Notes under the pieces: generated by a model
The model's input: only the letters and a program-made list of their open reading frames with translations
Told to the model about the DNA's origin: nothing
The model's database searches: none
Program-made: the position numbers and the translations under genes
From: Zygaena filipendulae
Taxonomy: Eukaryota; Arthropoda; Insecta; Lepidoptera; Zygaenidae
Direction: 5' to 3'
Length of the DNA stretch: 64,000 bases
Assembly: GCA_907165275.2 (NCBI GenBank)
Contig: OU015657.1
Span: forward strand, 10,563,001-10,627,000
Shown here: one piece after another, positions 1 to 11,990 of the stretch
How the letters are laid out: every line of letters starts with the position of its first letter
How positions within the stretch are numbered: position 1 is the first letter of the stretch

Positions 1-149
1 TTTATTCTTCATACTATTTCTTTCTTGTATCCATCATATCTTTCATTCTTTTCTCAATTGGTGGGTTGCCAATTGTTCTTATTCCTATCTATTCTATTCT
101 ATCTAATATTCTATACATCTTTTAATTTTTTTCGCATACACGTTGTCGG

Positions 150-256
150 TGTTACAGAGGAAAAGATAGGGTAGGTACTTCTTATCTCCGAATTTTCGCA
201 GGAACATCGAAATTAACGCAAGTGACTGACCTAGGGTGGTGAGCTAGTCTATTTAT
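150..256 (+). repeat. Degenerate copy of the 'agctagt' short repeat
   Basis: It keeps the order of the family's 3' half: an acagaggaaaag...tagg block, then a decayed 'cgaattttcgcaggaac' block and a final 'gagctagt'. The 5' half is missing. This lepidopteran short repeat is called R below. Family assignment (SINE, or non-autonomous tail of an RTE-like LINE) is from memory of lepidopteran genomes. Confidence 0.5.
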
Positions 257-319
257 AAAATCAAAATAAATTGCCACACATCACGACTAATCTGGCTGTT
301 TTTTTATCCTACTATCTTA

Positions 320-697
320 ATAATATATATAAATCACGTGTCACGTTGTTTGTCCGCGATGGAATCCGAAACTATTGAACGGATTTTGATAAATTATAAA
401 TTCATTTATATGGTCCAACTTAAAAGATTTAAGATAGGTTAGTTTTTATACCGGATTTCCCGCGGGAACTCCGAAATTGCCGCGGATGAATCGCGGAGGA
501 CAGCTAGTAATATTATAAATGTGCAAGTGTGGATGTTTGGATGTTTGTTACTTAATCACGCAAAAACGGCTGAACGGATTTGGATGAAATTTAGCATATC
601 AGGACTCAGGACTCAAGGTGTACAGAGAAGGACCTAGGGTATTTTTTATCCCGGAATTCGAAATTACCGCGGGTGAAACCGCGGGGCACAGCTAGTA
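320..697 (+). repeat. Two R repeats joined head to tail
   Basis: The first copy runs to about 508 and ends 'gaggacagctagta'. The second starts at once with 'atattataaatgtgcaagtg' and ends 'ggggcacagctagta' near 697. Both carry the family blocks in order: TTATAAAT head, 'gaacggattt', 'atcccgga', 'gaaattaccgcgg' and 'agctagt'. The second copy inserted exactly at the 3' end of the first. Confidence 0.75.
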
Positions 698-884
698 AGT
701 TTATAAATGTCAGGACAAGTAGTTTTTTAAAAATCCCTGGGAAAGGTCGGAGATGATAGTATTTCTATCATATTATAGTTATGGTATGAAAAAAACTTTT
801 TTTTATGGATTATAACGAATTGGTTGCAAGACCTTTAAGCCATGACTTTGGTGGAATGTTCTGCGTACACCCGCGAAGATTCAC

Positions 885-940
885 GATATAAAGAGTTCCT
901 GCGAGAATTCCGAACCTTAGGCGCGCGGGTTAAAACATAA
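885..940 (+). repeat. R repeat fragment
   Basis: The string 'gagttcctgcgagaattccg' followed by 'cgcgcgggttaaaac' matches the 3' core of the R repeat without its 'agctagt' end. The rest of 700-1080 is AT-rich and shows nothing else recognisable. Confidence 0.4.
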
Positions 941-1420
941 ATAGCATCTTTCTTATAAACCTTAGTAGTTTCTTAAGTGCTATGTTAGCTCTTTTTGTAA
1001 TTTTTGGTTTGGTAAATAAAAAGAAGAAAAAAAACAATATATAGACATTAATTTAGTAAAATTTAACTAAAAAAAGATTTATTACGACGCGCGACGCACC
1101 TTGCCAGTGAACTACCAGAATAACCGAGATGATAACAGCCATATAAAAACCGTTGGTTTTTATGACAAAACCAACTTACCAGGGCCATCTAGACACTCGT
1201 AATACAAAATAGTGATAAATAATTTATTTTAAACAAATAGGTTGTGGGCGTTTTAATTTAAATATTATTACATGCTAATACGACACACGAAGAGCGATTA
1301 CATAAAGAGCTGTAACGGACACCTAATTATACAGATCTTATACCTATTCCATCAGAGAGCGTTACGTGGCGTAGGTAACTAGTTGGGTTCATTATAGTAC
1401 TGCGTCGAGTCGTGTGGCAC

Positions 1421-1590
1421 ATGGTATCATTAATGCTATTGCTTATGTGGATCATTATTATTGGTGGCAATTTTATCTGCCAACCACGTCTTCATAAAGG
1501 CAAAGTCTTGGCAAATTCAAATTTGAATTCTGAAAATATACAAACGTCAGAAAAAGTCGCCGCGTTGAAAACGGCAATATCTTCTAATAT
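1421..1590 (+). CDS. Candidate first exon with signal-peptide-like start
   Basis: From the ATG at 1421 the frame reads MVSLMLLLMWIIIIGG and then turns polar (QPRLHKGKVLANS). A short start, a long hydrophobic run and small residues before the change resemble a cleavable signal peptide of a secreted protein. The frame stays open to a stop at 1787-1789, but everything after about 1590 is R-repeat sequence, so a real coding part would end by then. I see no consensus splice donor at that point. It may be a broken first exon, or an AT-rich chance frame, since TTA/ATT-rich DNA readily encodes Leu/Ile. Upstream there is a TTATACC box near 1338. I do not recognise the protein. Confidence 0.2.
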
Positions 1591-1750
1591 ACATATAAAA
1601 ATCTTGTGTCACAGTGTTTGTTATCGATGTTTTATAAGGGATGATAAGGGATGCAGATTTTTTTTAATTTTTTGGACTAAATTTTACTCTGGAATTCTTG
1701 CGGGAATTCCGAAACTCACGCGGGTGACACCGTGGGACACAGCTAGTAAT
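1590..1750 (+). repeat. R repeat copy
   Basis: Starts 'tacatataaaaatcttgtgtc' and ends 'ccgtgggacacagctagta', with 'ggaattcttgcgggaattcc' in the core. The middle is diverged. It abuts and extends the open frame of the preceding exon candidate. Confidence 0.65.
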
Positions 1751-2121
1751 ACATATATTACGTTAAAATTTTCACTCTCCAAATTCTAATTTGATTTCGT
1801 CCACTACAAGATTAATACTTACGAGTTAGTTACGTAAAGAAACAAATGGAGAAGTTCAGAAATAGTCGTCCTTGCTGTTGTTTTTATTATTTTACACCAT
1901 TCCACTCCAGCGTAAAGCTTTGTTGTCTAGGTAAGTAGGTGCTTTGTATCGTCATATTCACAACTCAAACCATATTTAGGTTTGTATACAATAATATACG
2001 TAAGCTGTAGGTATAAGCTTAGATATATTGTTGTTCGTTATTATGAATATTTTTGGAATACATGTTTTATATTTATTTATTTTGTTTGTGTTGTTTATGT
2101 GAGTAGGTACATTATATTTCT

Positions 2122-2320
2122 CACTAGCTGTCCCAAGCAGTTTCACCCGCGGTAAAATCGGAGTTCCTGCTGGAATTCCAGGATTGATAAGATATGGATA
2201 TAATCCTTCGTCATGAATCACTCTATGTATTGTTGAAAACCGCATGATAATCCGTTCGGTAGTTTTTGAGTTTATCGCGAAACAGACAGCGGAAGCGATT
2301 TCATTTTATACTATGTAAAG
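2122..2320 (-). repeat. R repeat copy, inverted
   Basis: Opens with 'actagctgtcccaagcagtt' (complement of the family's 3' end), then 'ggagttcctgctggaattcc', and closes with 'ccgttcggtagtttttgag', the usual 5' part seen in reverse. Confidence 0.7.
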
Positions 2321-2589
2321 ATTAAAACGAGTTAATAAATTACTAAGTATAAATAATATTAATAATAATTATTGATTCAACGATACTTGATTTTAATCGT
2401 ATGGCTTATGAAAACAACCATAAGGAAATTATATAAAAATACATGTTAATGGTGTTTTTAAAACAACTTTAACGGGTGTCTAAAAATATTCTACAGCAAT
2501 TTTCTGTAAAAAAAAAATTGGCACGCTTTCATCGCCTATTATTATTTATCAACAAATACGTTTTGTTTAATAAAGACCCTATATTGTAC

Positions 2590-2838
2590 GACTAGCTGTC
2601 CCGCGCGGTTTCACCAGCAATAATTTCGAAGTTCCCACGGAATTGTTCCATACAAACTCTGCAACCACTTTTCATCCCCTTAGGGGTTGAATTTTCAAAA
2701 ATCCTTTCTTATCGGATGCCTACGTCATACAAAGAACACACCCTCCAAGTTTCAGGTCTCTACGATCAGTAGTTCAGGCTGTGCGTTGATCCATCAGTCA
2801 TTCAGGACAAAGCATTTTGTATCTACATGTTCTGTACA
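2590..2838 (-). repeat. R repeat, subfamily with 'ttttcatccccttagg' core
   Basis: Begins 'actagctgtcccgcgcggtt', contains 'catccccttaggggttgaat' and ends by the complement of 'aaaatgctttgtcctgaatg'. It is nearly colinear with the plus-strand copy at 6030-6275, so these two define a subfamily distinct from the other R copies. Confidence 0.75.
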
Positions 2839-3094
2839 TGTATAGATTAGAGATTTAAAGTGATATGGATAGATTAAGGTATAAAATGATCTATCGGATA
2901 GGTATGTTAAAAATAACCACTAATTTCGTAAATAAAATATTTAACTAGGTAACTAAACACGTTCATTTGGAATGTCTCCAACGTTCGCGAGTATTTCCAA
3001 AGTTCTTTGTTACTCAAGCCTCAAGATCATTAATTTGGAGATAGGTATAGTTAGCAACATGACGTGTCAGTTACAACCGTAATTTTTGTATCTT

Positions 3095-3318
3095 CTATCT
3101 ATACTATAATAAAAGAGTAGAATCCGCGTGTCTGTTCAAGCTAATCTTCGGAACTACTCTGAACGGGTTATCATAATGTTTTCACGGGTAGATGTAAGCT
3201 TAGCTTGGAACAACATAATATAGGCTTTGTTTCATTTAAATCGGATGTAGCAAAAAAAGTAGTTATTAACGATATGAAAGCGTTTCACGAGTGTGAAACC
3301 GCGGGGCACAGCTAGTTT
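3095..3318 (+). repeat. R repeat copy
   Basis: Starts 'tctatactataataaaagag', carries 'gaatccgcgtgtctgttc' and ends 'gtgtgaaaccgcggggcacagctagt'-type sequence at 3318. Its middle differs from neighbouring copies, suggesting a separate subfamily with a shared 3' end. Confidence 0.65.
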
Positions 3319-4157
3319 ACGCGTAAATTTCGGGTTTACTCCGGGATGAACATCCTTTTTAATTAGACACGTCAACTTCTAAAGTTCCTATAAACTACCT
3401 ACCAAGTTCACAAGATTTCGTGATTAGTCAGAGAATCAGTGGGTGGTATTTAGCTTTTATAAATACATAAAGATTAATAATCCCATAATAGGTATAGGTA
3501 ATAGGTATATCGTTTCTTTATGTACGTCATTGATTTACTACTAGACGTGGTGTGGTATATATCAATGATGTAGGTACCTAAAAGTAGCAGTCACTCTTCC
3601 GGTTGAGGAAAATTATTCGGAAATAAATTTAACCTACCTCTTGTTGCTAAACGCTATACCTACCTACCATTACTATGGATTTAAATATTGTCACATATAA
3701 AGTTTTCTTTTTTAAATAGGCATTAAGTATAATTCAGAATGTTTGGAAATTAAAAAAGTCGGCCATTGTATGCACTGCATCGATGACATTCCAAATCTCA
3801 ATCTCCAATGTTGTATTTAATTAAAGCAACATGCAATTTAGTTAATATTTGTCAAGAATCAGGATGAATTAGAATCGGCACACGCGACGCGGGCAGCTTT
3901 CCAGTTGAAGTAATCGTTTTGTGTGCCAGTGGGTCAATAGCAGCAGTTTGTGGATGATCCGTACACAACCTACATATTGGGTCCAATGAAAAATGATATT
4001 CAACAAAAGATAAAAAATGAAAATTCCTAACTAAATAAAAGTAGTGCGGTCTAAATAAAAAAAATGAGTTAAAAATTACATGTTAATTTCACAAACCAAA
4101 TATTGTATACCAACACAACATGTTAAAAGAGCATATTAGGTACAGTTGAACACAGAA
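3319..4157. other. No gene recognised (AT-rich spacer)
   Basis: AT-rich, with many TACCTACC motifs. No frame, hairpin or repeat could be assigned. Confidence 0.6.
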
Positions 4158-4186
4158 CGCCCTCCTCTATTGAAGTCGGTTAAAAA
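4158..4186 (+). repeat. End fragment of the 'aagtcggtt' repeat
   Basis: 'gccctcctctattgaagtcggttaaaa'-type end matches the 3' ends seen at 12955 and 20095. Only the terminal piece is present. Confidence 0.45.
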
Positions 4187-6029
4187 CTAAACACAACTAG
4201 GTGCCATGATGAGTGTTGTCAATGTTGAGAAGAAGAAAAAATAATTCCTATCTAAAATACACAATGCCTCGGCGTCGCTCGCCACCCTCCAAAATTCTCA
4301 TGAATTTGATAAAAAAGGGATAATTCACGTCATGCGTACATCTAGATAACAATATTTATTATATTGTTTATTTGTTGCTGGCAAGTTTAATAATTCGTCT
4401 GTTTACATACTGTCGGCATTTTGTATAATGCTGAGGACATCAAATGAGTTTTGAACTTTTGGTGCTCGCAAATCGAAATTCGGTATTTGACTCTTTTGTT
4501 GTCATTTTGTTCAAATCTAGCGCTATGCTCGCAACGCAAATGCAAAACCACGTGCGTGTTTATTACACTGACGATTAAACAATTTACCTGACTGACGACA
4601 CCGTTTGTAAATAGACGAATTTTACGATTTGCCGACATTGAGTTACTATTAGTAATAATAGTCCAATATTTGCCGACCACATATCCACCGGAAAAAATTG
4701 CATCGAATCGAAATATAACTTCGATAGAATTTTCGTTGAGAAACTATTTTATTTGCGACCGTTTACCAATTTATAAGTAACACAATATATTTATTGATTT
4801 CATAATATTATTTTAGACGTCGGCATTGATATAGGTAAGTCGTTAAAAATACTTTTTACAGAAATCGGACATCGCATCGCGTTGCCGAAATTTCTAAAGA
4901 GGATAAGCCAAAGTTTTTAAATAACTATTCGATCGCGTTTTGTTTTAATAAGTTTTCTTCTGACACAAGTCAGTTTACGTCACAATATTTAACTACTAGG
5001 TAGGTACTGTACATAATATTATAATATTAGAAATCTTCAAGTAAATAATACTAATACCAATATTGCTGAACAGTATCAAAATTCGATAGTAAACCAAAGT
5101 GGGATTTTCAAAGATGACAAATGGTGTGCGAATGTTGCCAATAGCGGTAAAGAATGAACACGGAACTGGCGGTGAAAGTGGGGTGAAAGCGTGGTGCGCG
5201 CAACGTTTACCTAATCGCATCGGAGGCGGCGCGGGCGCAAGCCCAGTTACATCAGCGCAGCAGCGGCGCTCGTGTGAAAGTCAATGTTACATACGATGAT
5301 TGCACACGTTTTGACTGACAATACCATTGTGATACAATTCGAATCGACTTTTTCACGTATCTTAAGATCACAAAGCAGCTAGCTGAAAGATCAGCCCCCT
5401 TCGACAAGTTGACAATCTACCATAATGTAAGTAATCCTTATCGCAAAGAACCGCGGTACCGTTATTTCGCGTTGGACGACGAGACCACGTGAAAATGATG
5501 ATTCGTTCCTTATACATATATGTATATAATATAGTTTTCTATGCGGTTAAAGACTTGGCTATGGCGGCTGGCACGAGTAAAAAAACTAAAAGACAAAAAG
5601 AAATTGTACGTGTAACCTAAAAAAAAAAACCTGTTAAAGTATTCAACGTTGTGAAGTCATTACACTGAGCGGAAACGGATCGCACGCTTCCGTTACGCTT
5701 ACGTCATCCAAAGTGTTTTGTTATTTCTTAGTTTCGGAGGAAGAAGTTTTAATTCAAAGCATCATAGCTCAAGGAAGTTAAGAAACGTCAATAGATGCAT
5801 ATACGGCAACAAATAAACAAGAGGTGGGCACGTTTTGAATTGGAGCGTGTAAGAACAGTTAGAGAAAGTGGTTGCGTTATCGCTACGTGGCACTGGCGAT
5901 ATAGACGGTATCTTAGTAGGTCGCGTCGCGTCGGTACTAACTCCTACGGCCTATCTTGTGTTAGTACCTACAATTTGTGTTTACACAAACATACATAATA
6001 TTATAATGGCAGCTATTTTTTAATGCTTA
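4187..6029. other. Non-repetitive spacer with one small CpG-rich patch
   Basis: No convincing gene. A minus-strand frame of 97 codons (4387-4680) lacks recognisable motifs. A CpG-rich patch occurs at about 5180-5275 (ggcggcgcgggcgc), and a CACGTG E-box at 5486-5492. Neither is tied to a supported transcript. Confidence 0.4.
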
Positions 6030-6275
6030 TCTATCTATACATATAAAATGCTTTGTCCTGAATGACTGATGGATCAACGCACAGCCTAAACCGCTGATCG
6101 TAGAGACCTGAAACTTGGAGTGGGTGTGTTGTTTGTATGACGTAGGCATCCGATAAGAAAGGATTTTTGAAAATTCAACCCCTAAGAGGATGAAAAGGGG
6201 TTGCAAAGTTTGTATGGAACAATTCCGTGGGAACTTCGAAATTATCGCGGATGAAACCGCGCGGGACAGCTAGTC
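6030..6275 (+). repeat. R repeat, same subfamily as 2590-2838
   Basis: Full-length-looking copy: 'tacatataaaatgctttgtc' head, 'ggatgaaaaggggttgcaaa' core and 'accgcgcgggacagctagtc' end. It is the reverse-orientation counterpart of 2590-2838. Confidence 0.8.
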
Positions 6276-6506
6276 TGGAATAAATCTCTTTATTTTTACC
6301 TTGACACAAAGAAAATGTCAGTAACTACTAAATATTAAGTACTTGATATATTTTTTCTTTTGTTAATATTCGAGTATAATTCACTCTACCGTCTAGATAT
6401 TTACTATGTATCTACCTTTTGTAAAAGATAACTTTTGCAAGCAACTGGAACGCGAGCCAATGTGTTGGTAATAAAATTAAAAATTTCCATAAAAACTGTT
6501 CACCGA

Positions 6507-6758
6507 AGTTAATGTTTACAGTAGAATCTCAAATTTACTAGATATGAGAATGACACGTCGAATTGAGCATCTGAATTCTGAAGTGAACAAAAAAGTTGGG
6601 TTGTTAACTTGGTTTTTCATAATGGTAATATTTTTTTTCATACTATCGATCTAAAACTTACATAAAACAATAATAACGGTACAATTAATGCATATAATAT
6701 TAAAAAATAACTTACCATTACCATACCAAAGTTTGAAATTCTACTGTAAACTTTGACT
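6507..6758. mobile_element. MITE with ~30-bp inverted ends
   Basis: The left end 'gtttacagtagaatctcaaa' matches the complement of the right end 'tttgaaattctactgtaaac' with few mismatches, and weaker similarity extends outward. The interior is AT-rich and has no open frame. Superfamily cannot be told because the target duplication is not clear. Confidence 0.65.
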
Positions 6759-7075
6759 TTAAATTTTACGGAAAATTAAATTCATTTTGTAACTTTGAAA
6801 CGAAATATCATCCTTAAATTCATTTTTTTTTTATTTAAGACAGAATAACGGTGAGAAACCTATATACGTACCTACTTCCCTTTTTGAAAATGCTGGCACG
6901 TAAAATAAACATGTAGAAAATATAAAACCTTTTTCAACTTAATTATATTATGTTGACTGTTGAGGATTAAACTTATCGACGAAATAAACCAAACAGAACC
7001 TGGACGTAATCTATAGAGATGTTTTTTTAATTGAGTTGAACAAGTTAAATGCGAATAACATGAAGTGGCTTCTTC

Positions 7076-7165
7076 GCAAACGACGCCGACAACGGCGCAG
7101 GGCGGTGCGGCGCGGGGCGGGGCAGGGCCATGATGTAGGAAATAGCAGCCGCCCGCGAGCGCCTT
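7076..7165. promoter_or_regulatory. CpG-rich block, possible promoter or noncoding exon
   Basis: A sharp GC island (gcagggcggtgcggcgcggg and onwards) in AT-rich DNA, followed by about 180 bp of pyrimidine-rich non-repetitive sequence. No TATA box or initiator stands out, so the role is a guess from composition. Confidence 0.25.
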
Positions 7166-7517
7166 GACCCAGTTGCACTACTCTCTAACCACGTACCTCT
7201 ACCACCTACCTACTAGCTATCGCAACCGCAACTTCGAGACGCAATCATTCGAACTCGACGAGTTACTCGTACCTACTAGTCGTAACTAACTAACTACCAA
7301 ATATTCCATCAACTACAATTCAACAACATCTACCTACTATGAGCCATTGAGAATATCAAGACGATAGTAGTAATATGAAGTTAAAATCTAGGGTTAAATA
7401 ACACGTAATTAAGTGACAAGACTATCAAAGTTAAAAAAACAATTGAGAAATTGTGGTTTTGTTTTCGTTTTTTTTAAACATCAAAGACAATAGGCTAGTT
7501 TCCTAAATTTTCTTTTT

Positions 7518-7668
7518 TAGTCCGTTTTGTAGATTATTAAAAAATATTGGACACGTATTTTTTTATTTTTTATATAACCAAAAAATAACGGAGATATATC
7601 AAGTCCATTATTTTAAAAAAGCAAAAAATACGTGTCTTTTATTTTTTTATTATCTAACTGACGGACTA
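7518..7668. mobile_element. TA-flanked palindromic MITE (TAGTCCGT...ACGGACTA)
   Basis: Ends are TAGTCCGT and ACGGACTA. The inner stretch 'ttggacacgtattttt' pairs with 'aaaaaatacgtgtct'. The same ends occur at 57921-58182, and an inverted partial copy lies at 27290-27478. A TA duplication with palindromic ends suits a mariner/Tc1-type non-autonomous element, but no transposase is present. Confidence 0.7.
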
Positions 7669-8942
7669 AATAGAATTTTGATTTTTTTACCCAGGAAACT
7701 AGCCTATTAGTTGCAACAATATGATGCATATAAAAAAGATGTACGACCTAATTGTTTCCAACGCTCGCATTGGTACCACGATTGACGGAACTTATAATAA
7801 ATACTGTACAATGTAGGTAGGTACATGTGTAAATTCACATGAGAGAGAGAGCACATTGTGTTGAAAATAGATGGAGGAAATAGAAACGCAGGTAAAATAT
7901 AATACAAACTTAACAAAGGTGAGACTGGGAACGAACATAAATTATTTATTATTGAATAAACCTCGCATAAAATGTCAACAGCGACGTTCTAAATATATTG
8001 AACTTGCTCCACGAGGTCATGATGCGCGTTGGTCGATTTGTGAAAATGGCGCCCGTATTCGCGATCTAAACTGCCTCATTAACTATGTATTTGTGAAGCT
8101 TTGTTTAAACTAAGGTTGGCAGCACGAATATGTTTCACTTGGAATAAATATATGGAATAAATAGACTAACCAGCGCGATCAGGTAAACTACCTACGTTCA
8201 CGATCATCGTAAGAAAAAAGAAAAAATCACAGAGTGCACCTGCTCTATACTTCTACAGTTATTGTGGTCACAATCATTTATAGCTTTGTGCGTGTTTCTA
8301 AAAAAAGTTTTATTGTTAGTTTAGTACTTGAATGTCTACGCTCATTTATTGTGCGATTCAATACTTGTAAATATTTTAAAGTGAAGTAATTTATCCGACG
8401 AAAACAATATAATAACTAAAATTACGACGCATATTTGAAAAATCGGAAAAGTGTACTCACAATCGCCATTTATCTGTAGGAAATCCAGATCCAGGTGAAC
8501 AATCCAATTATGTCACTGAACACAAATTTTACGAGCATAACAATCAATTCGTAACTCTTGCAGCTTCTGCAGAGCACACTTCACTTTCTACGACACTGTC
8601 CCAATCCAATCCCTTTCTGTTTCAATGCACTCACTCACACTAAACGAATAATACATATAATAAGACACTTTCCCATCGACAGTTGCTGCAATATTACAAA
8701 TTTTCTATAAATATGGTTACATAAAACTTCTCACAACGTAGACGTAGACACTAGTCTTGGGTTCACACCCAATTCCAAGCAGGTACCTGTAACAAGACAA
8801 AGCGGTAGTAAGCATTATTACATTAAAAAATGACCCGGAAGAAGAAACAGTTTCCATAAAAATAAACAACGAAGATAAATTGCTCGGACTACATAGTTAC
8901 GTACTCTTGATAGATGATGAATTGAAATCACTACAAAATGTA
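7669..8942. other. No supported gene
   Basis: Contains an 80-codon plus-strand frame from 7871 (MEEIETQVKYNTNLTK...) crossed by a donor-like AAAG|GTGAGA at 7916. On the minus strand an initiator-like TCAGT near 8515 is followed by a donor-like ATT|GTGAGT near 8460. Neither pattern has a partner exon. Confidence 0.25.
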
Positions 8943-9404
8943 CTATGACGTAAAAGTCTTTGTATTAAACGGACGTGCGAACAGTTCGTCGACTGAATGC
9001 TGACTGAGTGGCTGGCGCAGTGTGGGGTAATTGAGGAGGGGAGAGAGAGGTATACTGATTACGGAGACCGAGGAGTGAGGGAGGACAGAGTCACGGAGCG
9101 AGGGAGGGACGCGGACGGTGTCTGCCTGACTGGTCGGTCGACCTATTGGCAAGCACACAGTCGCACCACAGCAAAGATTGTCCGATGTGTTTGTTCGTCG
9201 CTTGTCTTGCCTCTCTTGCCTATTCGAGGCCAAAGTTTTTGTCCACATCATCCAAAGTTTTGGTATTCGTTTCAGTATGGATAAGTCTAGATAAATCGCG
9301 AGAAATTTCTTCATGACTTTAGATATTGTTGCTAAGCGTTCCTCCGAGGATTGTACGCAACCTTCGGGAGTTCTCATGGCCACGCGCTCAGGCGTAAAGG
9401 TCAT
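8943..9404 (-). CDS. Unassigned open frame, 153 codons
   Basis: The longest minus-strand frame in the left third that does not overlap a recognised repeat: it starts MTFTPERVAMRTPEG and ends FARPFNTKTFTS. It shows no signal peptide, membrane segment or known motif. The C-terminal half is biased (Pro/Ser/Leu) because the plus strand there is a GAGGGAG-rich purine tract, which depletes stops by chance. No splice or promoter signal supports it, so it may well be noise. Confidence 0.15.
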   Translation of the reverse strand: MTFTPERVAMRTPEGCVQSSEERLATISKVMKKFLAIYLDLSILKRIPKLWMMWTKTLASNRQERQDKRRTNTSDNLCCGATVCLPIGRPTSQADTVRVPPSLRDSVLPHSSVSVISIPLSPLLNYPTLRQPLSQHSVDELFARPFNTKTFTS

Positions 9405-10300
9405 TTAGCTATTGTTACTGTGCAAATAACAATACTTGTACAAAGCGCAATCTAACTCGATTTACTTAGATAGGTACGAGTTAATTTTTAAGTTTGTTTA
9501 TAGTAGCAGTTATCTGAATTCCATTTGAGGAAGCGTTTATATCTAAGCGCGAGTTGATAAAATTGATGACTCGATAAATGTGTAATGGTTCGAGAAAAAG
9601 CATTCAAGCAAGCAAGCATTTCTAGAAAAAAAGTTAAATTCATACCTGCTATGCTCAAATGATCGAACTTAAACAAAGTACTAATATTCAATATTCTTTT
9701 TAATATTCAAGAATATTTTACATTTGCAAGTAAAGTTACTATAATAATTACATACCTATACTAAAGATCACGGCTAAAAATTACACCAGTGAGGCACAAA
9801 ATTTTAACATACGAGTAGTAAACTTATTTGTTGTTAAAAATTAGAGATACGATTAATATACCCAAAGTCCATACTTCTTTTTTTACTCTCTGGCTGTCGT
9901 AAATCGTAATATAAGTCATAACAGGATATAATGGTACGATAAATACGGAAACAGACAATGTGACTATAGGAAACAAGAAACGGGAGGAGCTGAGAACCTG
10001 TTGAATTGTTTCTTGCTTGTTCATCCTCAAGTTTTGCCCTGGTGCATGACGTTTCTCGTTTGATACATAAAAGAAATATCTTAAATATATTTCCACTGGA
10101 AGAATTCACAGCATTCGAACGTACACGAGATATTGCGAAACTGCTCACAAGGTTAACACGTAAGCCAGATTCGTCGAAGCCACGCGAGCGATTTCGTTGC
10201 CAGCTGTACGTTAAGCACGTAGATATCGTCAAACTCATGAGGATATAACACACGTAATATAATATAAGCGATATGAAGTCACGTTCGACGTGTGGTGTAG
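9405..10300. other. No supported gene
   Basis: Overlapping open frames on both strands (up to 172 codons at 9834-10352, minus) have no shared motifs, splice context or composition signal. No repeats recognised. Confidence 0.4.
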
Positions 10301-10402
10301 TCGGCGCTAGTCCCGGGCCGGGACCAGTTCCAGAGAAAGTGGCCGTTTCCATACGATTACTTTCAAACCATTGCCGCTGCGCCGCGACGAGCAGTTACTT
10401 AC

Positions 10403-10505
10403 CGTTAATCTGTTTTGCGCAACGAGGTCAAGCATAACTTGGGCCGACGCGACGGCGAACAACAATGTTTTCCTCCTCACAAAACAAATAGCTGATTCTT
10501 TTTAA
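10403..10505 (-). other. Possible minus-strand exon ending at a strong splice donor
   Basis: On the minus strand the sequence reads 'aacagattaacg|gtaagtaac', a near-ideal donor, at the edge of a CpG-enriched block (about 10300-10460). The upstream 100 bases contain CpG-rich 'ttcgccgtcgcgtcggccc'. This would fit a noncoding first exon of a gene lying to the left, outside the window. No acceptor partner can be shown. Confidence 0.25.
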
Positions 10506-11644
10506 TACCTAAATATTTGAAGGTCCATAATAGGCCTACGTATCTTTATAATATTATGTATCTATATTTTATATTGTAATTATTGGAGCCTCTTTTAATA
10601 ATAGTGTAACTTATTATCGAACGACTTGATTCATTGAGCTCATATTCACATAACAAGTTTTGTTGAGATGTTGGTTTAGCTTTAGAGCTAAGGAGTTGAC
10701 GCGAAAGAAGCCGTGGGCTGAAAACAACTGTGTGAAAACAACTGTGTATTGTAGTGTATATATTGTATATGATGTATGTATTGTATAGTGAATAATATGA
10801 TGATGAAATAAAAAATACCAGTTTTCTCTAAGATATATGACAATATATATAATGTAAGTTTGAAGTACCTAAGTAGTTGCAGCCGCAATAAAATGCGTGC
10901 ATATCTCAAACGACCTCCCTAAATTTCTATATCTCGGTTCACGATCATCTAGCTAGACAAATTTAAACTTTTTATGTATTACTTTTTCTATGTATTTATG
11001 GTCAGCGGTGCTGACTGTGGATTGGTATGATGACAGCCTTGACTCTCGTATGTCCTGTGCAAGTTCTCTAGACTATTTGTTTCTTTTTTTATTCGATACT
11101 CTCAACTACGTATATATATATGGATTTTAAATAACCTTAAAAAAATATTCAGAATTTTTTAAAGTACAAATAAGTTTACCTCGAAACAAAGTCTCACCGT
11201 TTAACCATAACGATGACAGGTAGATAAGTTATGTACTTTGTATTTTGCAAAGTAAACTGCTAAGTACGAGGTGAGAAAACGGTTTGTAGCATTAAACAAG
11301 TATAGGCAAATTTAATTAGCGAAACTATCACTAACAAAGCTCAGCCTATGGTCGCTTTAGAAGAGTGATGTTTGAAGCGTTCGAGACAGCGCGGCGTTAG
11401 GTATCGACCTGATAAATAATACAATCGATATCATTTAAATTTTGTTGTTGCAATTCTAACCTATCACATCGGGTTGCTTGCAAATAGCAACGTTTTCTGT
11501 TTTCCGCATTCTATAACACGCTGGCAGTTTGTATACAATTTGGCTGGGATATCGATACAGTCACAGAGAAAATAAATTAACTAGAGAGGCCACATTGTAG
11601 GCGGGACAGGCGCGACACTTTCCAAAAACTTCTTTAGTTGGCAT
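10506..11644. other. No gene recognised
   Basis: AT-rich spacer. Neither frames with motifs nor clear repeats were found. Confidence 0.5.
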
Positions 11645-11815
11645 CCCAAGTAGGTATATTTTCCACAATACTCCTTAGACTATGAATTTTGAAAACAATG
11701 ACTGTAAAAACGTAACCAAATGGTGTATAATACATTTCGTAACGTTAACGTAAGTTTTGTGTACGATAATCGCCCGGCGACACTGGTTTTCATTTGTTTC
11801 CATACTAAATTGGGT
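11645..11815. repeat. Dispersed repeat, pair with 53418-53660
   Basis: Shares 'gcatcccaagta', 'tgaattttgaaaa', 'cggcgacactggtttt' and 'tttgtttccatactaaa' in the same order with the copy at 53418-53660, which has an extra 70 or so bases in the middle. Both lie next to GC-rich blocks. The family is unknown to me. Confidence 0.55.
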
Positions 11816-11899
11816 TGATGGCACTTCTATATACATATTCTGTGGATACAGTGGTGCAGACATGCACAATTGCACACTGCACAAACCCCCGTGTAGGCA

Positions 11900-11990
11900 G
11901 TTGACGGGAGGGCGGGCGGCGCGACGCGGCGGCACGCACAGGGATGGTGTCAACGCCCTAAGGGCGACCGGCGAGGGAACGACCTCCGTT
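11900..11990. promoter_or_regulatory. CpG-rich block
   Basis: Local GC island (gggcggcgcgacgcggcggc) beside the dispersed repeat. No core promoter motif is seen. Confidence 0.2.

Noticed and set aside
9834..10352. 172-codon minus-strand frame beginning METATFSGTGPGPG
   Set aside because: No conserved motif, overlapping frames on both strands, and a strong splice donor of the same strand lies just upstream, which makes the region more likely intronic.
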